The translations under genes were made by a program, and so were the position numbers. Source: DATFKA01 sp042095835 (lineage in GTDB: Bacteria; Bacteroidota; Bacteroidia; Chitinophagales; Saprospiraceae). Taken from it: a stretch of 64,000 nucleotides of DNA. The notes below the pieces were generated by a model. The model was not told the origin of the DNA and did not search any database. It was given only the letters and a program-made list of their open reading frames with translations. The DNA is taken from positions 1 through 64,000 of the forward strand of contig JBELML010000018.1 in the NCBI GenBank assembly GCA_042095835.1, read 5' to 3'. Below are positions 43,866 through 51,045 of this stretch, piece after piece (the stretch's first letter is position 1; each line of letters starts with the position of its first letter).

Positions 43866-44498
43866 ATGAAAATAAAAGATTCATCAGAAAAATGGGCAGG
43901 TACAGGCCTATTGGTTGCTATCACGGCTTCCCTATGCTGCATAACACCTTTCTTGGCTTTGCTAGCAGGAACAAGTAATCTAGCCACAACTTTTTCTTTT
44001 ATAGAGCCAGCAAGGCCATATTTAATTGGATTGACTTTAGTAGTTCTGGGATTTGCTTGGTATCAAAAACTTAAACCCGTAAAAAAAGAAGCTGTGGATT
44101 GTGATTGTGAAAAAGATGGGAAACCTACCTTTGGCCAGTCTAAATCTTTTCTGGGAATAGTCACCGTGGTTGCACTATTAATGTTGGCTTTTCCAAGCTA
44201 TTCGAATCTTTTTTATTCTGATGCGAGCAAGCCAACATTGACTACCTTCGAAAATGCTCCTGGTCTTGATCTTGAAACTATTACACTTGGAATTTCCGGT
44301 ATGACATGTAGTGGCTGTGAGGGACATGTAAATCACGCATTGGCAGAACTTCCTGGAGTGATTGAAGCAAAAGTCAGTTATGAAACCGCTGGAGCTACGG
44401 TGAAATTTGACAAAACAAAATCTTCTTTAGATGATGTAAAAGCCGCAATCAATTCTACAGGATACAGAGTCAAAGAAGAAACGAACCTAAAGGACTAA
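43866..44498 (+). CDS. merTP: MerT-MerP fusion mercuric ion transporter (MerTP)
   Basis: A fusion of the inner-membrane mercury importer MerT and the periplasmic Hg-binding protein MerP. The MerT part has the vicinal Cys24-Cys25 in TASLCCITPFLALLAG within the first helix, a second helix (YLIGLTLVVLGFAWY), a cytoplasmic CDC loop (AVDCDCEKDG) and a third helix (FLGIVTVVALLMLAF). The MerP/HMA domain begins near residue 135, with GMTCSGC placing Cys148 and Cys151. Length of 210 residues is right for MerTP of Bacteroidota. It is separated by 93 bases from arsR and carries its own operator. No MerA reductase or MerB is in the window, so imported Hg(II) has no visible detoxifying enzyme. Confidence 0.88.
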   Translation: MKIKDSSEKWAGTGLLVAITASLCCITPFLALLAGTSNLATTFSFIEPARPYLIGLTLVVLGFAWYQKLKPVKKEAVDCDCEKDGKPTFGQSKSFLGIVTVVALLMLAFPSYSNLFYSDASKPTLTTFENAPGLDLETITLGISGMTCSGCEGHVNHALAELPGVIEAKVSYETAGATVKFDKTKSSLDDVKAAINSTGYRVKEETNLKD

Positions 44499-44527
44499 AA
44501 ACAAAGCATATCTAATCCAATTTGAAC

Positions 44528-44761
44528 ATGAAATTGAAAAGTAATACTATGGTAGTTGAATTAAAATCAGTACTTACCTGCCCCAACTGTGAACACGAAA
44601 AAAAAGAGACTATGCCTACTGATGCTTGTCAATTCTTTTATGAATGTGAAAACTGCAAAAGTATTCTGAAACCAAAGGCTGGGGATTGTTGTGTTTACTG
44701 TAGTTATGGAACTGTTCAATGTCCACCTATGCAGAATGGAGATAAAAGTTGCTGTAAGTAG
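44528..44761 (+). CDS. GDCCVxC-motif small cysteine-rich protein
   Basis: A 77-residue cytoplasmic protein with two Cys pairs (LTCPNCEHEK and YECENCKSI) that look like zinc-ribbon ligands, and the signature GDCCVYCSYGTVQCPPMQ near the C-terminus, followed by a final SCCK. The GDCCVxC family includes members with selenocysteine and commonly sits beside mercury transport genes; its function is not established, but the many thiols suggest Hg or other soft-metal binding. ATG at 44528 is chosen over TTG at 44522; a third start is at 44549. It follows MerTP by 29 bases and is in the same operon. Confidence 0.8.
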   Translation: MKLKSNTMVVELKSVLTCPNCEHEKKETMPTDACQFFYECENCKSILKPKAGDCCVYCSYGTVQCPPMQNGDKSCCK

Positions 44762-44811
44762 ATTTTCATTCAAAAAGCAACAAAACGCTATTTGTTTATC
44801 GTTAACTACAA

Positions 44812-44847
44812 TGCAATTGGATTGCATCCTGATTAAACTTATCTTTG
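44812..44847 (+). promoter_or_regulatory. Promoter with Fur/Zur-like operator, site 1
   Basis: TGCAAT-tgg-ATTGCA at 44812-44826 is a perfect 6-3-6 inverted repeat. Thirteen bases later is TATCTTTG (44840-44847), an exact TAnnTTTG -7 box, and a TTG at 44817-44819 lies 20 bases upstream of it as a -33 element, so the palindrome covers -33. The same operator with the same 13-base spacing recurs at 48716-48751, next to a Fur-family gene. Confidence 0.75.
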
Positions 44848-44853
44848 CAGTCT

Positions 44854-45189
44854 ATGAAAAAAACAAGCACCATACTAGGCATTTATATGCTTATTTTAGC
44901 TGTCCTCCCTTGCGCGGATGAAGCTCTTTGGTGCGTTTTTGATATAGAAGAAACCATAGGGATAGAATTACATCAAGATGAGGAGCATGAGCATGAGAAT
45001 GAATGTTCAGATCACTGTTCGCCTCTATGTACTTGCAGTTGCTGTCAAATAACCGTTCGCAATCCGCTCAAAGCAGAAATTGCGATAAATCCTCCTTATT
45101 TTATTTTTTCTGATCCTACTTTTAAAGAGCCATCCTTTTCTGGTCTCCTTTCATTCAAAGCTATTTGGCAACCGCCGAAATTAGGTTAA
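44854..45189 (+). CDS. DUF6660-like Cys/His-rich exported small protein
   Basis: A 111-residue protein with a hydrophobic signal (MKKTSTILGIYMLILAVLPCADEA) and a compact metal-ligand cluster: HQDEEHEHENECSDHCSPLC and CTCSCCQ. It resembles the DUF6660 family that accompanies TonB receptors and metal-transport genes in Bacteroidota. The ATG at 44854 follows the -7 box by six bases; an upstream TTG is inside the promoter and is rejected. The gene precedes the TonB receptor by 61 bases and is probably its operon partner. A role in binding or sensing metal in the periplasm is likely but unproven. Confidence 0.75.
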   Translation: MKKTSTILGIYMLILAVLPCADEALWCVFDIEETIGIELHQDEEHEHENECSDHCSPLCTCSCCQITVRNPLKAEIAINPPYFIFSDPTFKEPSFSGLLSFKAIWQPPKLG

Positions 45190-45250
45190 TCAACATACAA
45201 ATTGACGTGAAGTCAAAAAATCAATTGTTTGATTAATTTAATTCATTGGA

Positions 45251-47434
45251 ATGAAAAAAATATTATTGTCAATATGGGCAGTAACGGCCCTTCATATTGC
45301 TAATGCCCAAAATGTTCTTAATGTAGTTGTTCTAGATGCGGAGACGCAGGAAACCCTCATTGGTGTAAATGTCTTTATAGAAAGCCTTAACAAAGGCAAT
45401 GTCACGGGCATTGATGGCAGCGCATCCATCGCAGACTTACCAGATGGAACTTTTAAAATTAAGCTTAGTTACATTGGGTATGAGGAAGAAGAACTGGAAG
45501 TAAGCCTTCCCCAATCAGCTCCATTAACGGTCTTATTAGAATCAGGAAGTGAGGAACTAGAAGCCGTCACGGTGACTACAACTCGAAGCAGTCGTTTAAT
45601 TCAAGATTTACCAACTCGGCTAGAGGCCATTACAGCCGAAGAGTTAGGAGAAAAAAGTTTTATGAATCCTACTAATATTGCTACTTTATTGAAAGAAAGC
45701 ACCGGGATTCAAATGCAACAAACCTCTGCTAACTCCGCTAATCAAAGCATTCGGATACAAGGCCTTGATGGACGCTATACGCAATTATTGAAAGATGGTT
45801 TTCCGATTTTTGGAGGCTTTGCTGGCGGTTTAAGCATTATGCAAATCCCCCCGCTAGATTTGAGACAGGTGGAAATCATTAAAGGAAGTGCTTCTACTTT
45901 ATATGGTGGTGGTGCGATTGCAGGTCTAGTCAATTTGATTAGCCGTACGCCCGAAGAAGAACCTAATCTGGAACTGATGCTTTCCCAAACGCAAGCTTTG
46001 GGGTCTACGCTCAATGCTTTTTATGCGCAACAATATGGTAAAGCTGGATTTACGCTTTATACAGCAGGCAATTTACAACAGGTATACGATGTAAATAATG
46101 ATAATTTTTCTGATATACCCCAGGTCAGGAGTATCTCGGTTAACCCTACTTTTTTTTATGATTTTGATGAGCGTAGTAGTTTAAGAATCGGTATCAATAG
46201 CTCTTTTGAAAATCGTTTGGGAGGAGATGTTATCGCCATTGAAGAGCAACCCAGTAGCGCGCATCCATTTACTGAAGAAAATGTATCTACTCGTTTGGCA
46301 TCACAAGCCACTTTCCAAAGGCAAATTTCCGAACAAGCTAGTTTTACAATCAGAAATAGTATCAATTATTTTGACCGGAGCATTGCAATACCCAATTTCA
46401 CTTTTGCAGGACAACAATTGGCTAGCTTTTCAGAAGCAACTTATACGGTTGCTAATGAAAATACAGATTGGGCGCTTGGGGCAAATGTTTATACCGATCA
46501 ATTTGTGGAGGAAAGGTTCACTGAAAATCCTGTTCGGGATTACAGCAATACCACTTTTGGAATTTTTGGTCAAAACGTATGGTCGTTATCTGATCAAATA
46601 GCCTTAGAGACAGGCTTACGTATCGATTACAATACAGATTATGACTGGTTTGTATTACCACGCATTAATCTATTATTGGACTTAGATAAGCATTGGACCG
46701 CTAGAATTGGTGGAGGGATGGGCTATAAACTACCGACCATCTTTAGTGAAGAGGCCGAGTTTAGAACCTTTCAAAATATCCTGCCGATAAGAATCGACGG
46801 TACGAAAGCGGAAACCTCTTTGGGTGGAAACTTAGACATTAATTACAAAACTATTTTGTTTGAAAATGTCAGTTTCTCCATCAACAATCTCTTGTTCTAC
46901 ACTCAATTATATGATCCATTAATTTTAATACAAAATGCTGGTAGCGATTTTTCTTTTGAGAATGCTGATGGAAACACCAATTCTAAAGGTTTAGAAACCA
47001 ATATCAAATTCAGCTATCAAAACTTCAAGCTTTTTCTCCAATATGCTTTCATTGATGCTCAATTAGATTACAACGGCATTCGGGGTCAAAAACCCATAAC
47101 ACCTCGACATAATGCGGGTGGAATTTTGATGTACGAAAATGACAAATGGAGATTTGGTTATGAAGTCTATTTTACGGGCGATCAAGTGCTTTCCGACTTT
47201 ACTCCTGTAAATGACTTTGTCACAATGGGATTTCTGGCGGCGAGACAATTAGGAAGATTTAATGTTTTTGTCAATTTTGAAAATTTCACAGATACCCGAT
47301 TATCGAATTATCAAAATACGGTGATCCCTCCACTAAGCAATCCTACTTTTCCCGAGATTTGGGCACCAACAGATGGGTTCATCTTTACTGCAGGCGTAAA
47401 ATGGACATTATTGGGCGCACTAGATGAAGATTAA
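45251..47434 (+). CDS. TonB-dependent receptor, probably for a metal complex
   Basis: An outer-membrane TonB-dependent receptor of 727 residues. The signal peptide ends at HIANAQ (residue 20). A carboxypeptidase-regulatory-like domain follows (VLDAETQETLIGVNVFIES to about 95), then the plug with QSIRIQGLDGRYTQLLKDG and QVEIIKGSASTLYGGGAIAGLVNLIS, and a 22-strand barrel ending in aromatic-rich FIFTAGVKWTLLG. The length is that of siderophore or metal-chelate receptors, not SusC (1000 residues). No SusD partner follows. Its promoter carries the Fur/Zur-like operator, so scarcity of iron, zinc or another metal should induce it. A hairpin at 47453 follows. Confidence 0.85.
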   Translation: MKKILLSIWAVTALHIANAQNVLNVVVLDAETQETLIGVNVFIESLNKGNVTGIDGSASIADLPDGTFKIKLSYIGYEEEELEVSLPQSAPLTVLLESGSEELEAVTVTTTRSSRLIQDLPTRLEAITAEELGEKSFMNPTNIATLLKESTGIQMQQTSANSANQSIRIQGLDGRYTQLLKDGFPIFGGFAGGLSIMQIPPLDLRQVEIIKGSASTLYGGGAIAGLVNLISRTPEEEPNLELMLSQTQALGSTLNAFYAQQYGKAGFTLYTAGNLQQVYDVNNDNFSDIPQVRSISVNPTFFYDFDERSSLRIGINSSFENRLGGDVIAIEEQPSSAHPFTEENVSTRLASQATFQRQISEQASFTIRNSINYFDRSIAIPNFTFAGQQLASFSEATYTVANENTDWALGANVYTDQFVEERFTENPVRDYSNTTFGIFGQNVWSLSDQIALETGLRIDYNTDYDWFVLPRINLLLDLDKHWTARIGGGMGYKLPTIFSEEAEFRTFQNILPIRIDGTKAETSLGGNLDINYKTILFENVSFSINNLLFYTQLYDPLILIQNAGSDFSFENADGNTNSKGLETNIKFSYQNFKLFLQYAFIDAQLDYNGIRGQKPITPRHNAGGILMYENDKWRFGYEVYFTGDQVLSDFTPVNDFVTMGFLAARQLGRFNVFVNFENFTDTRLSNYQNTVIPPLSNPTFPEIWAPTDGFIFTAGVKWTLLGALDED

Positions 47435-47452
47435 AACGTTATTTATATTAAC

Positions 47453-47482
47453 GGGGTGGTGTGTTAATCAGCACACTACCCT
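47453..47482 (+). terminator. Hairpin between the TonB receptor and cation transporter genes
   Basis: GGGGTGGTGTG (47453-47463) and CACACTACCCT (47472-47482) form an 11-bp stem with two G-U pairs and an 8-base loop. TTGTTTT follows. It may end or attenuate the receptor transcript. Confidence 0.6.
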
Positions 47483-47504
47483 GTTGTTTTAAACGAATAT
47501 GATA

Positions 47505-48299
47505 ATGAAGAAATCAGTATATAAAATTGTTAAGATGGATTGTCCTTCTGAAGAAAATCTAATTCGAATGAAGTTAGATGGCATGGGGAATATCAAACAT
47601 CTACATTTTGATATTCCCAAAAGAGAACTATCTATTTTCCACACTGGTGAAAAGACTCCAATCGAAAATGCAATTACTGAATTAAATCTAGGTGCAAGCC
47701 ATCTCAGTACTGAGTCAACAAATGAAATCGAATTCGAAGAGGACAACAATCAAAAAAAACTACTTTGGATAGTACTAATTATCAATTTCGTTTTTTTTGT
47801 AATAGAAATGACCACAGGCTTAATATCTAAGTCGATGGGATTGGTTGCAGATAGTCTGGATATGTTAGCAGATGCTTTCGTCTATGGCATTAGTCTATAT
47901 GCTGTGGGAGGAACAATCAAAAGAAAGAAAAACATAGCTAAAATAGCTGGTTATTTTCAGATCGGACTTGCAACGTTCGGCTTCTTTGAAGTATTAAGAC
48001 GTTTTCTAGGAGTCGAACAAATGCCCGACTTTGAGACAATGATTGTAGTCTCCATTTTTGCACTTATTGCAAATGGTGCTTGTTTATATCTGCTTCAAAA
48101 ATCTAAAAGTAGTGAGGAAGCCCACATGAAAGCAAGCTCTATTTTTACCTCTAATGATATTATTATCAATTTGGGGGTCATTACTGCGGCCATTTTGGTA
48201 AAACTATTCAATTCAGCCATTCCTGATTTGATGATTGGAATAATAGTTTTCGCTGTTGTTATACAGGGAGCAATAAGAATTTTAAAGCTATCAAGGTAA
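47505..48299 (+). CDS. CDF-like cation transporter with degenerate HMA domain
   Basis: A 264-residue inner-membrane cation transporter. The first 70 residues form an HMA-like fold in which the usual CxxC reads MDCPSEEN, one Cys followed by two Glu, a change that could favour a borderline metal such as zinc. The membrane part has CDF features: FFVIEMTTGLISKSMGLVADSLDMLADAFVYGISL (in parts) with the D-x3-D cation site, and a later HMKASSIFTSNDIIINLGVI. It lacks the cytoplasmic CDF tail. ATG at 47505 is preferred; one codon pair upstream another ATG exists at 47499. The stop overlaps the Fur gene start (TAATG), so they are coupled. Direction and metal are not determinable. Confidence 0.75.
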   Translation: MKKSVYKIVKMDCPSEENLIRMKLDGMGNIKHLHFDIPKRELSIFHTGEKTPIENAITELNLGASHLSTESTNEIEFEEDNNQKKLLWIVLIINFVFFVIEMTTGLISKSMGLVADSLDMLADAFVYGISLYAVGGTIKRKKNIAKIAGYFQIGLATFGFFEVLRRFLGVEQMPDFETMIVVSIFALIANGACLYLLQKSKSSEEAHMKASSIFTSNDIIINLGVITAAILVKLFNSAIPDLMIGIIVFAVVIQGAIRILKLSR

Positions 48300-48712
48300 T
48301 GAATAAAGTAAATGAAATTTTAGACCAAAAAGCAGTCCGCATCACACCGATGAGGCAACTTCTTTTGGAACATTTTATGAATAATAATAAAACCTTTGGT
48401 CTAGCTGAATTAGAAAAAGCGTTTCCAAAATCTGACCGGATAACCATCTATCGCACCCTTAAAACATTTGAAGAAAAGGGCATTACACATAGTATCGATA
48501 TTGGAACGAATGAGGTTAAATATGGCCTGTGTAAGGAGCATTGCACTCCAAGGGAACATTTAGATCAGCATCCACATTTTTACTGTTTAACTTGTAATCA
48601 AATCATTTGTCTAGAAAGGGTTTTTATACCCTTTGTAAAGCTTCCAGAAGGTTTCAGTACTAATGAAGTTGATATGACCATCAAGGGCACCTGCAAAAAC
48701 TGCCAAGCATAA
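48299..48712 (+). CDS. Fur family transcriptional regulator (Zur/Fur-like)
   Basis: A 137-residue metalloregulator of the Fur family. The N-terminal winged helix spans RITPMRQLLLEHFMNNNKTF to ITIYRTLKTFEEKG, and the C-terminal dimer domain has the regulatory-metal His cluster (CKEHCTPREHLDQHPHFYC) and two structural zinc Cys pairs, CLTC and CKNC. Coupled to the cation transporter by a one-base overlap. Three bases after its stop begins a TGCAAT-N3-ATTGCA palindrome, and the same site controls the TonB receptor operon; the adjacency makes this protein the natural candidate regulator. Whether it senses zinc, iron or peroxide cannot be decided from motifs alone. Confidence 0.88.
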   Translation: MNKVNEILDQKAVRITPMRQLLLEHFMNNNKTFGLAELEKAFPKSDRITIYRTLKTFEEKGITHSIDIGTNEVKYGLCKEHCTPREHLDQHPHFYCLTCNQIICLERVFIPFVKLPEGFSTNEVDMTIKGTCKNCQA

Positions 48713-48715
48713 ATT

Positions 48716-48751
48716 TGCAATTTCATTGCATTATAATCTTCGATAAGTTTG
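48716..48751 (+). promoter_or_regulatory. Promoter with Fur/Zur-like operator, site 2
   Basis: TGCAAT-ttc-ATTGCA at 48716-48730 repeats the arms of site 1 exactly, and the -7 box TAAGTTTG (48744-48751) follows after the same 13 bases. It drives the methyltransferase-like gene at 48763 and the CDF gene behind it. The region lies directly after the Fur-family gene. Confidence 0.75.
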
Positions 48752-48762
48752 TAGAAAAAATA

Positions 48763-49359
48763 ATGACAAGCCAATGGTATCTTTTTCTATTTTTAGTAAT
48801 CTACTTTCTACTTACTTTCTTTTTAAGGTCTTATTTGGTCTGGCGGAATACAGGCGTCAGTCCTATGACTTTTGGTGGGACGGATGATGCACATGGGTAC
48901 AATGGTAGGCTCTTCAAGTTGATTTCTTTCCTAGAAATTGTGGTAGTAGGGATTTATGCCTTTTTAGGTAGTTGGTATGAATACTTACTGCCATTTTGGT
49001 ATCTAGAAAATGGTGCATTCCAAATTTTTGGTTGGGTTTTATTGCACTTATCGCTAATTTGGGTTGCTATTGCCCAATTACAAATGGCAGACTCATGGAG
49101 AATTGGTATTGATACAATAAACAAGACAGACTTGGTCACAAAAGGGCTTTTTTCAATTTCCAGAAACCCTATCTTTTTAGGCATCATTTTGGCAAATATA
49201 GGCTTATTCTTAGTGATTCCTAATGCATTTACTTTGCTGATTGCTATCGTTTCTACTACAACTACCCAAACACAAGTAAGGCTAGAAGAAGACTTCTTAA
49301 GAGCGTCACACAATAAAGATTATAGCGATTACTGTAAAAAAGTGAGACGTTGGATTTAA
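48763..49359 (+). CDS. Isoprenylcysteine carboxyl methyltransferase-like membrane protein
   Basis: A small integral membrane methyltransferase-like protein of 199 residues from the ATG at 48763; a longer frame from a TTG at 48715 would begin inside the operator and is rejected. Four to five hydrophobic segments are seen (WYLFLFLVIYFLLTFFL, FLEIVVVGIYAFLG, IFGWVLLHLSLIWVAIA, GIILANIGLFLVI). The C-terminal signature GLFSISRNPIFLG followed by TQVRLEEDFLRASHNKDYSDYCKKVRRWI (in parts) is the SAM-binding PEMT/ICMT motif. The substrate in bacteria is unknown; members often appear beside metal-efflux genes. It is followed after 22 bases by the CDF gene. Confidence 0.8.
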   Translation: MTSQWYLFLFLVIYFLLTFFLRSYLVWRNTGVSPMTFGGTDDAHGYNGRLFKLISFLEIVVVGIYAFLGSWYEYLLPFWYLENGAFQIFGWVLLHLSLIWVAIAQLQMADSWRIGIDTINKTDLVTKGLFSISRNPIFLGIILANIGLFLVIPNAFTLLIAIVSTTTTQTQVRLEEDFLRASHNKDYSDYCKKVRRWI

Positions 49360-49381
49360 TCAAAAAACTAAATAAAACTAT

Positions 49382-50260
49382 ATGGGAAATCATCATCACC
49401 GCGACGATTCCAACCAGAACTTAAAGCTGGCATTTTTCTTAAACCTAGGGTTCACTATTATAGAAATCATAGGCAGAATTTGGGTAAATAGTGTTTCCAT
49501 TCTTTCTGATGCATTGCACGACTTGGGCGACAGTATTTCTTTGGGGTTATCTTGGTATTTGAATAATAAATCTAAACAAAGTGCTGACGGTAAATTCACC
49601 TTTGGCTATCGTCGATTTTCTCTATTGGGTGCCTTAATCAATAGTGTCGTTCTAATCGGAGGATCAGTTTATATTATCTCCGAGGCAGTTAACCGCATTT
49701 TAGAACCAGAACAGTCAAATGCTTTAGGAATGGTGGCCTTTGCAATACTTGGTATAGCAATCAATGGATATGCTGCCTGGAAGGTAGGCAAAGGTAAAAC
49801 ACTTAATGAACGGGTAGTTTCCTGGCATCTACTGGAAGATGTCCTAGGATGGGTGGCGGTATTGATGGTGGCACTTGTACTTCTGGTTAAAAATGTTCCC
49901 TACCTTGATCCTGCCTTATCAATATTAATCACTTTGTATGTTTTGTGGAATGTTATAAAAAGACTCAAAGAAACACTTCATTTATTTTTACAGGGAGTAC
50001 CTGAAGATATTAACCTAACGGAGGTAGAACAAAAAATATTAAAAATCGAAAATATAAGCTCATTACATCATACTCATATCTGGTCTCTGGAAGGAGAGCA
50101 CCATGTATTCACTACACATGTTTGCCTTGAAAACATTACGGAGTTCAATCAAATCTTAAAAGTAAAGAATTCAATTAAAGAGGTTCTTAAAGAATACCAT
50201 TTCGCCCATTACACGGTCGAAACAGAATTAGAAGAGGAAAACTGTGATTTAATTTCTTAG
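49382..50260 (+). CDS. Cation diffusion facilitator family transporter (CzcD-like)
   Basis: A 292-residue inner-membrane exporter of zinc, cobalt or cadmium in exchange for protons. The N-terminus has a short His cluster (MGNHHHRDD). Six membrane helices are visible; the cation site is given by SDALHDLGDS in helix 2 and SWHLLEDVLGW in helix 5 (H-x3-D). The cytoplasmic domain (VEQKILKIENISSLHHTHIWSLEGEHHVFTTHVCL, in parts) contains the HHTHIW and EHH ligands usual in CzcD/ZitB proteins. It is the second gene of the unit started at 48716, so it may be controlled by the Fur-like site. Zinc as the metal is a family-based inference. Confidence 0.92.
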   Translation: MGNHHHRDDSNQNLKLAFFLNLGFTIIEIIGRIWVNSVSILSDALHDLGDSISLGLSWYLNNKSKQSADGKFTFGYRRFSLLGALINSVVLIGGSVYIISEAVNRILEPEQSNALGMVAFAILGIAINGYAAWKVGKGKTLNERVVSWHLLEDVLGWVAVLMVALVLLVKNVPYLDPALSILITLYVLWNVIKRLKETLHLFLQGVPEDINLTEVEQKILKIENISSLHHTHIWSLEGEHHVFTTHVCLENITEFNQILKVKNSIKEVLKEYHFAHYTVETELEEENCDLIS

Positions 50261-50387
50261 TCTTCGTCCCTAATTTAGGGGCATTAAATAAGGTAAACTA
50301 AAGGTACTAGGAGGTCTTTAAATTTTTTATTGAAAACAATTAAAGGCTTTGCCTTGTAAAGAAACCATGTAACCAATAAAGTATTGA

Positions 50388-50948
50388 ATGGAATTAATCA
50401 TCAAGAACATGGTATGCCCAAGGTGCATCGATGCGGTCAATCAAATACTTAATAATTTGAGTATAGAGGTAGTGGATGTACAATTAGGTAAAGTAATTAT
50501 TGAGAAAGATTTATCCCCTGAGAAAATGGAGATGCTAAGAAAGCATTTGTATGAAAGAGATTTTGAGCTTTTAGACGATAGGCAATCGCAAATAATTAAT
50601 TCCATCAAAGCTACTATCATTGATCAAATACACCACAAACAGCAGCCAATTGAAAAAAACTATTCGGTTCTCTTAAAAGAGCAGCTAAATTATGAATATG
50701 CACATTTGAGCCGCTTATTTTCTGCTGTAGAAGGTAGGACTATTGAGCAATATATTATGTCTCAAAAAATCGAAAAAGTTAAAGAATTACTGACTTATAA
50801 TGAGCAAACCCTTTCAGAAATTTCTTATGATATGGGCTATAGCAGTACGGCACATTTGTCGGGGCAATTCAAGAAAGTTACAGGTATGTCCCCAACTGCG
50901 TTTAAAAAATTACATCCAAAGCATAGAAATCCTCTTGACCAAATCTAA
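50388..50948 (+). CDS. AraC family regulator with N-terminal HMA metal domain
   Basis: A 186-residue regulator combining a heavy-metal-associated domain and an AraC HTH. The first 70 residues read as an HMA fold with Cys10 and Cys13 in MVCPRCIDAVNQIL. The C-terminal domain has LNYEYAHLSRLFSAVEGRTIEQYIMSQKIEKVKELL and LSEISYDMGYSSTAHLSGQFKKVTGMSPTAFKK (in parts), the two HTH motifs of AraC. It precedes the CopA gene by 88 bases and is likely its copper-responsive activator, with Cu(I) binding directly to the HMA domain. A near-palindrome CCCTAATTTAGGG at 50268-50280 lies upstream and may end the previous transcript. The copper link is inference from context. Confidence 0.85.
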   Translation: MELIIKNMVCPRCIDAVNQILNNLSIEVVDVQLGKVIIEKDLSPEKMEMLRKHLYERDFELLDDRQSQIINSIKATIIDQIHHKQQPIEKNYSVLLKEQLNYEYAHLSRLFSAVEGRTIEQYIMSQKIEKVKELLTYNEQTLSEISYDMGYSSTAHLSGQFKKVTGMSPTAFKKLHPKHRNPLDQI

Positions 50949-51045
50949 TATCAAAATCTTGTAAGAGATACACATAATGATGTAACATATTTATCTCGGT
51001 ATCGGACGATATTTGCACTATATCTAAATAAAAAAAGTGCAGGAC

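Noticed and set aside
46206..46601. 131-codon frame overlapping the TonB receptor in another frame
   Set aside because: The receptor barrel is continuous through it and no start or domain supports this alternative.
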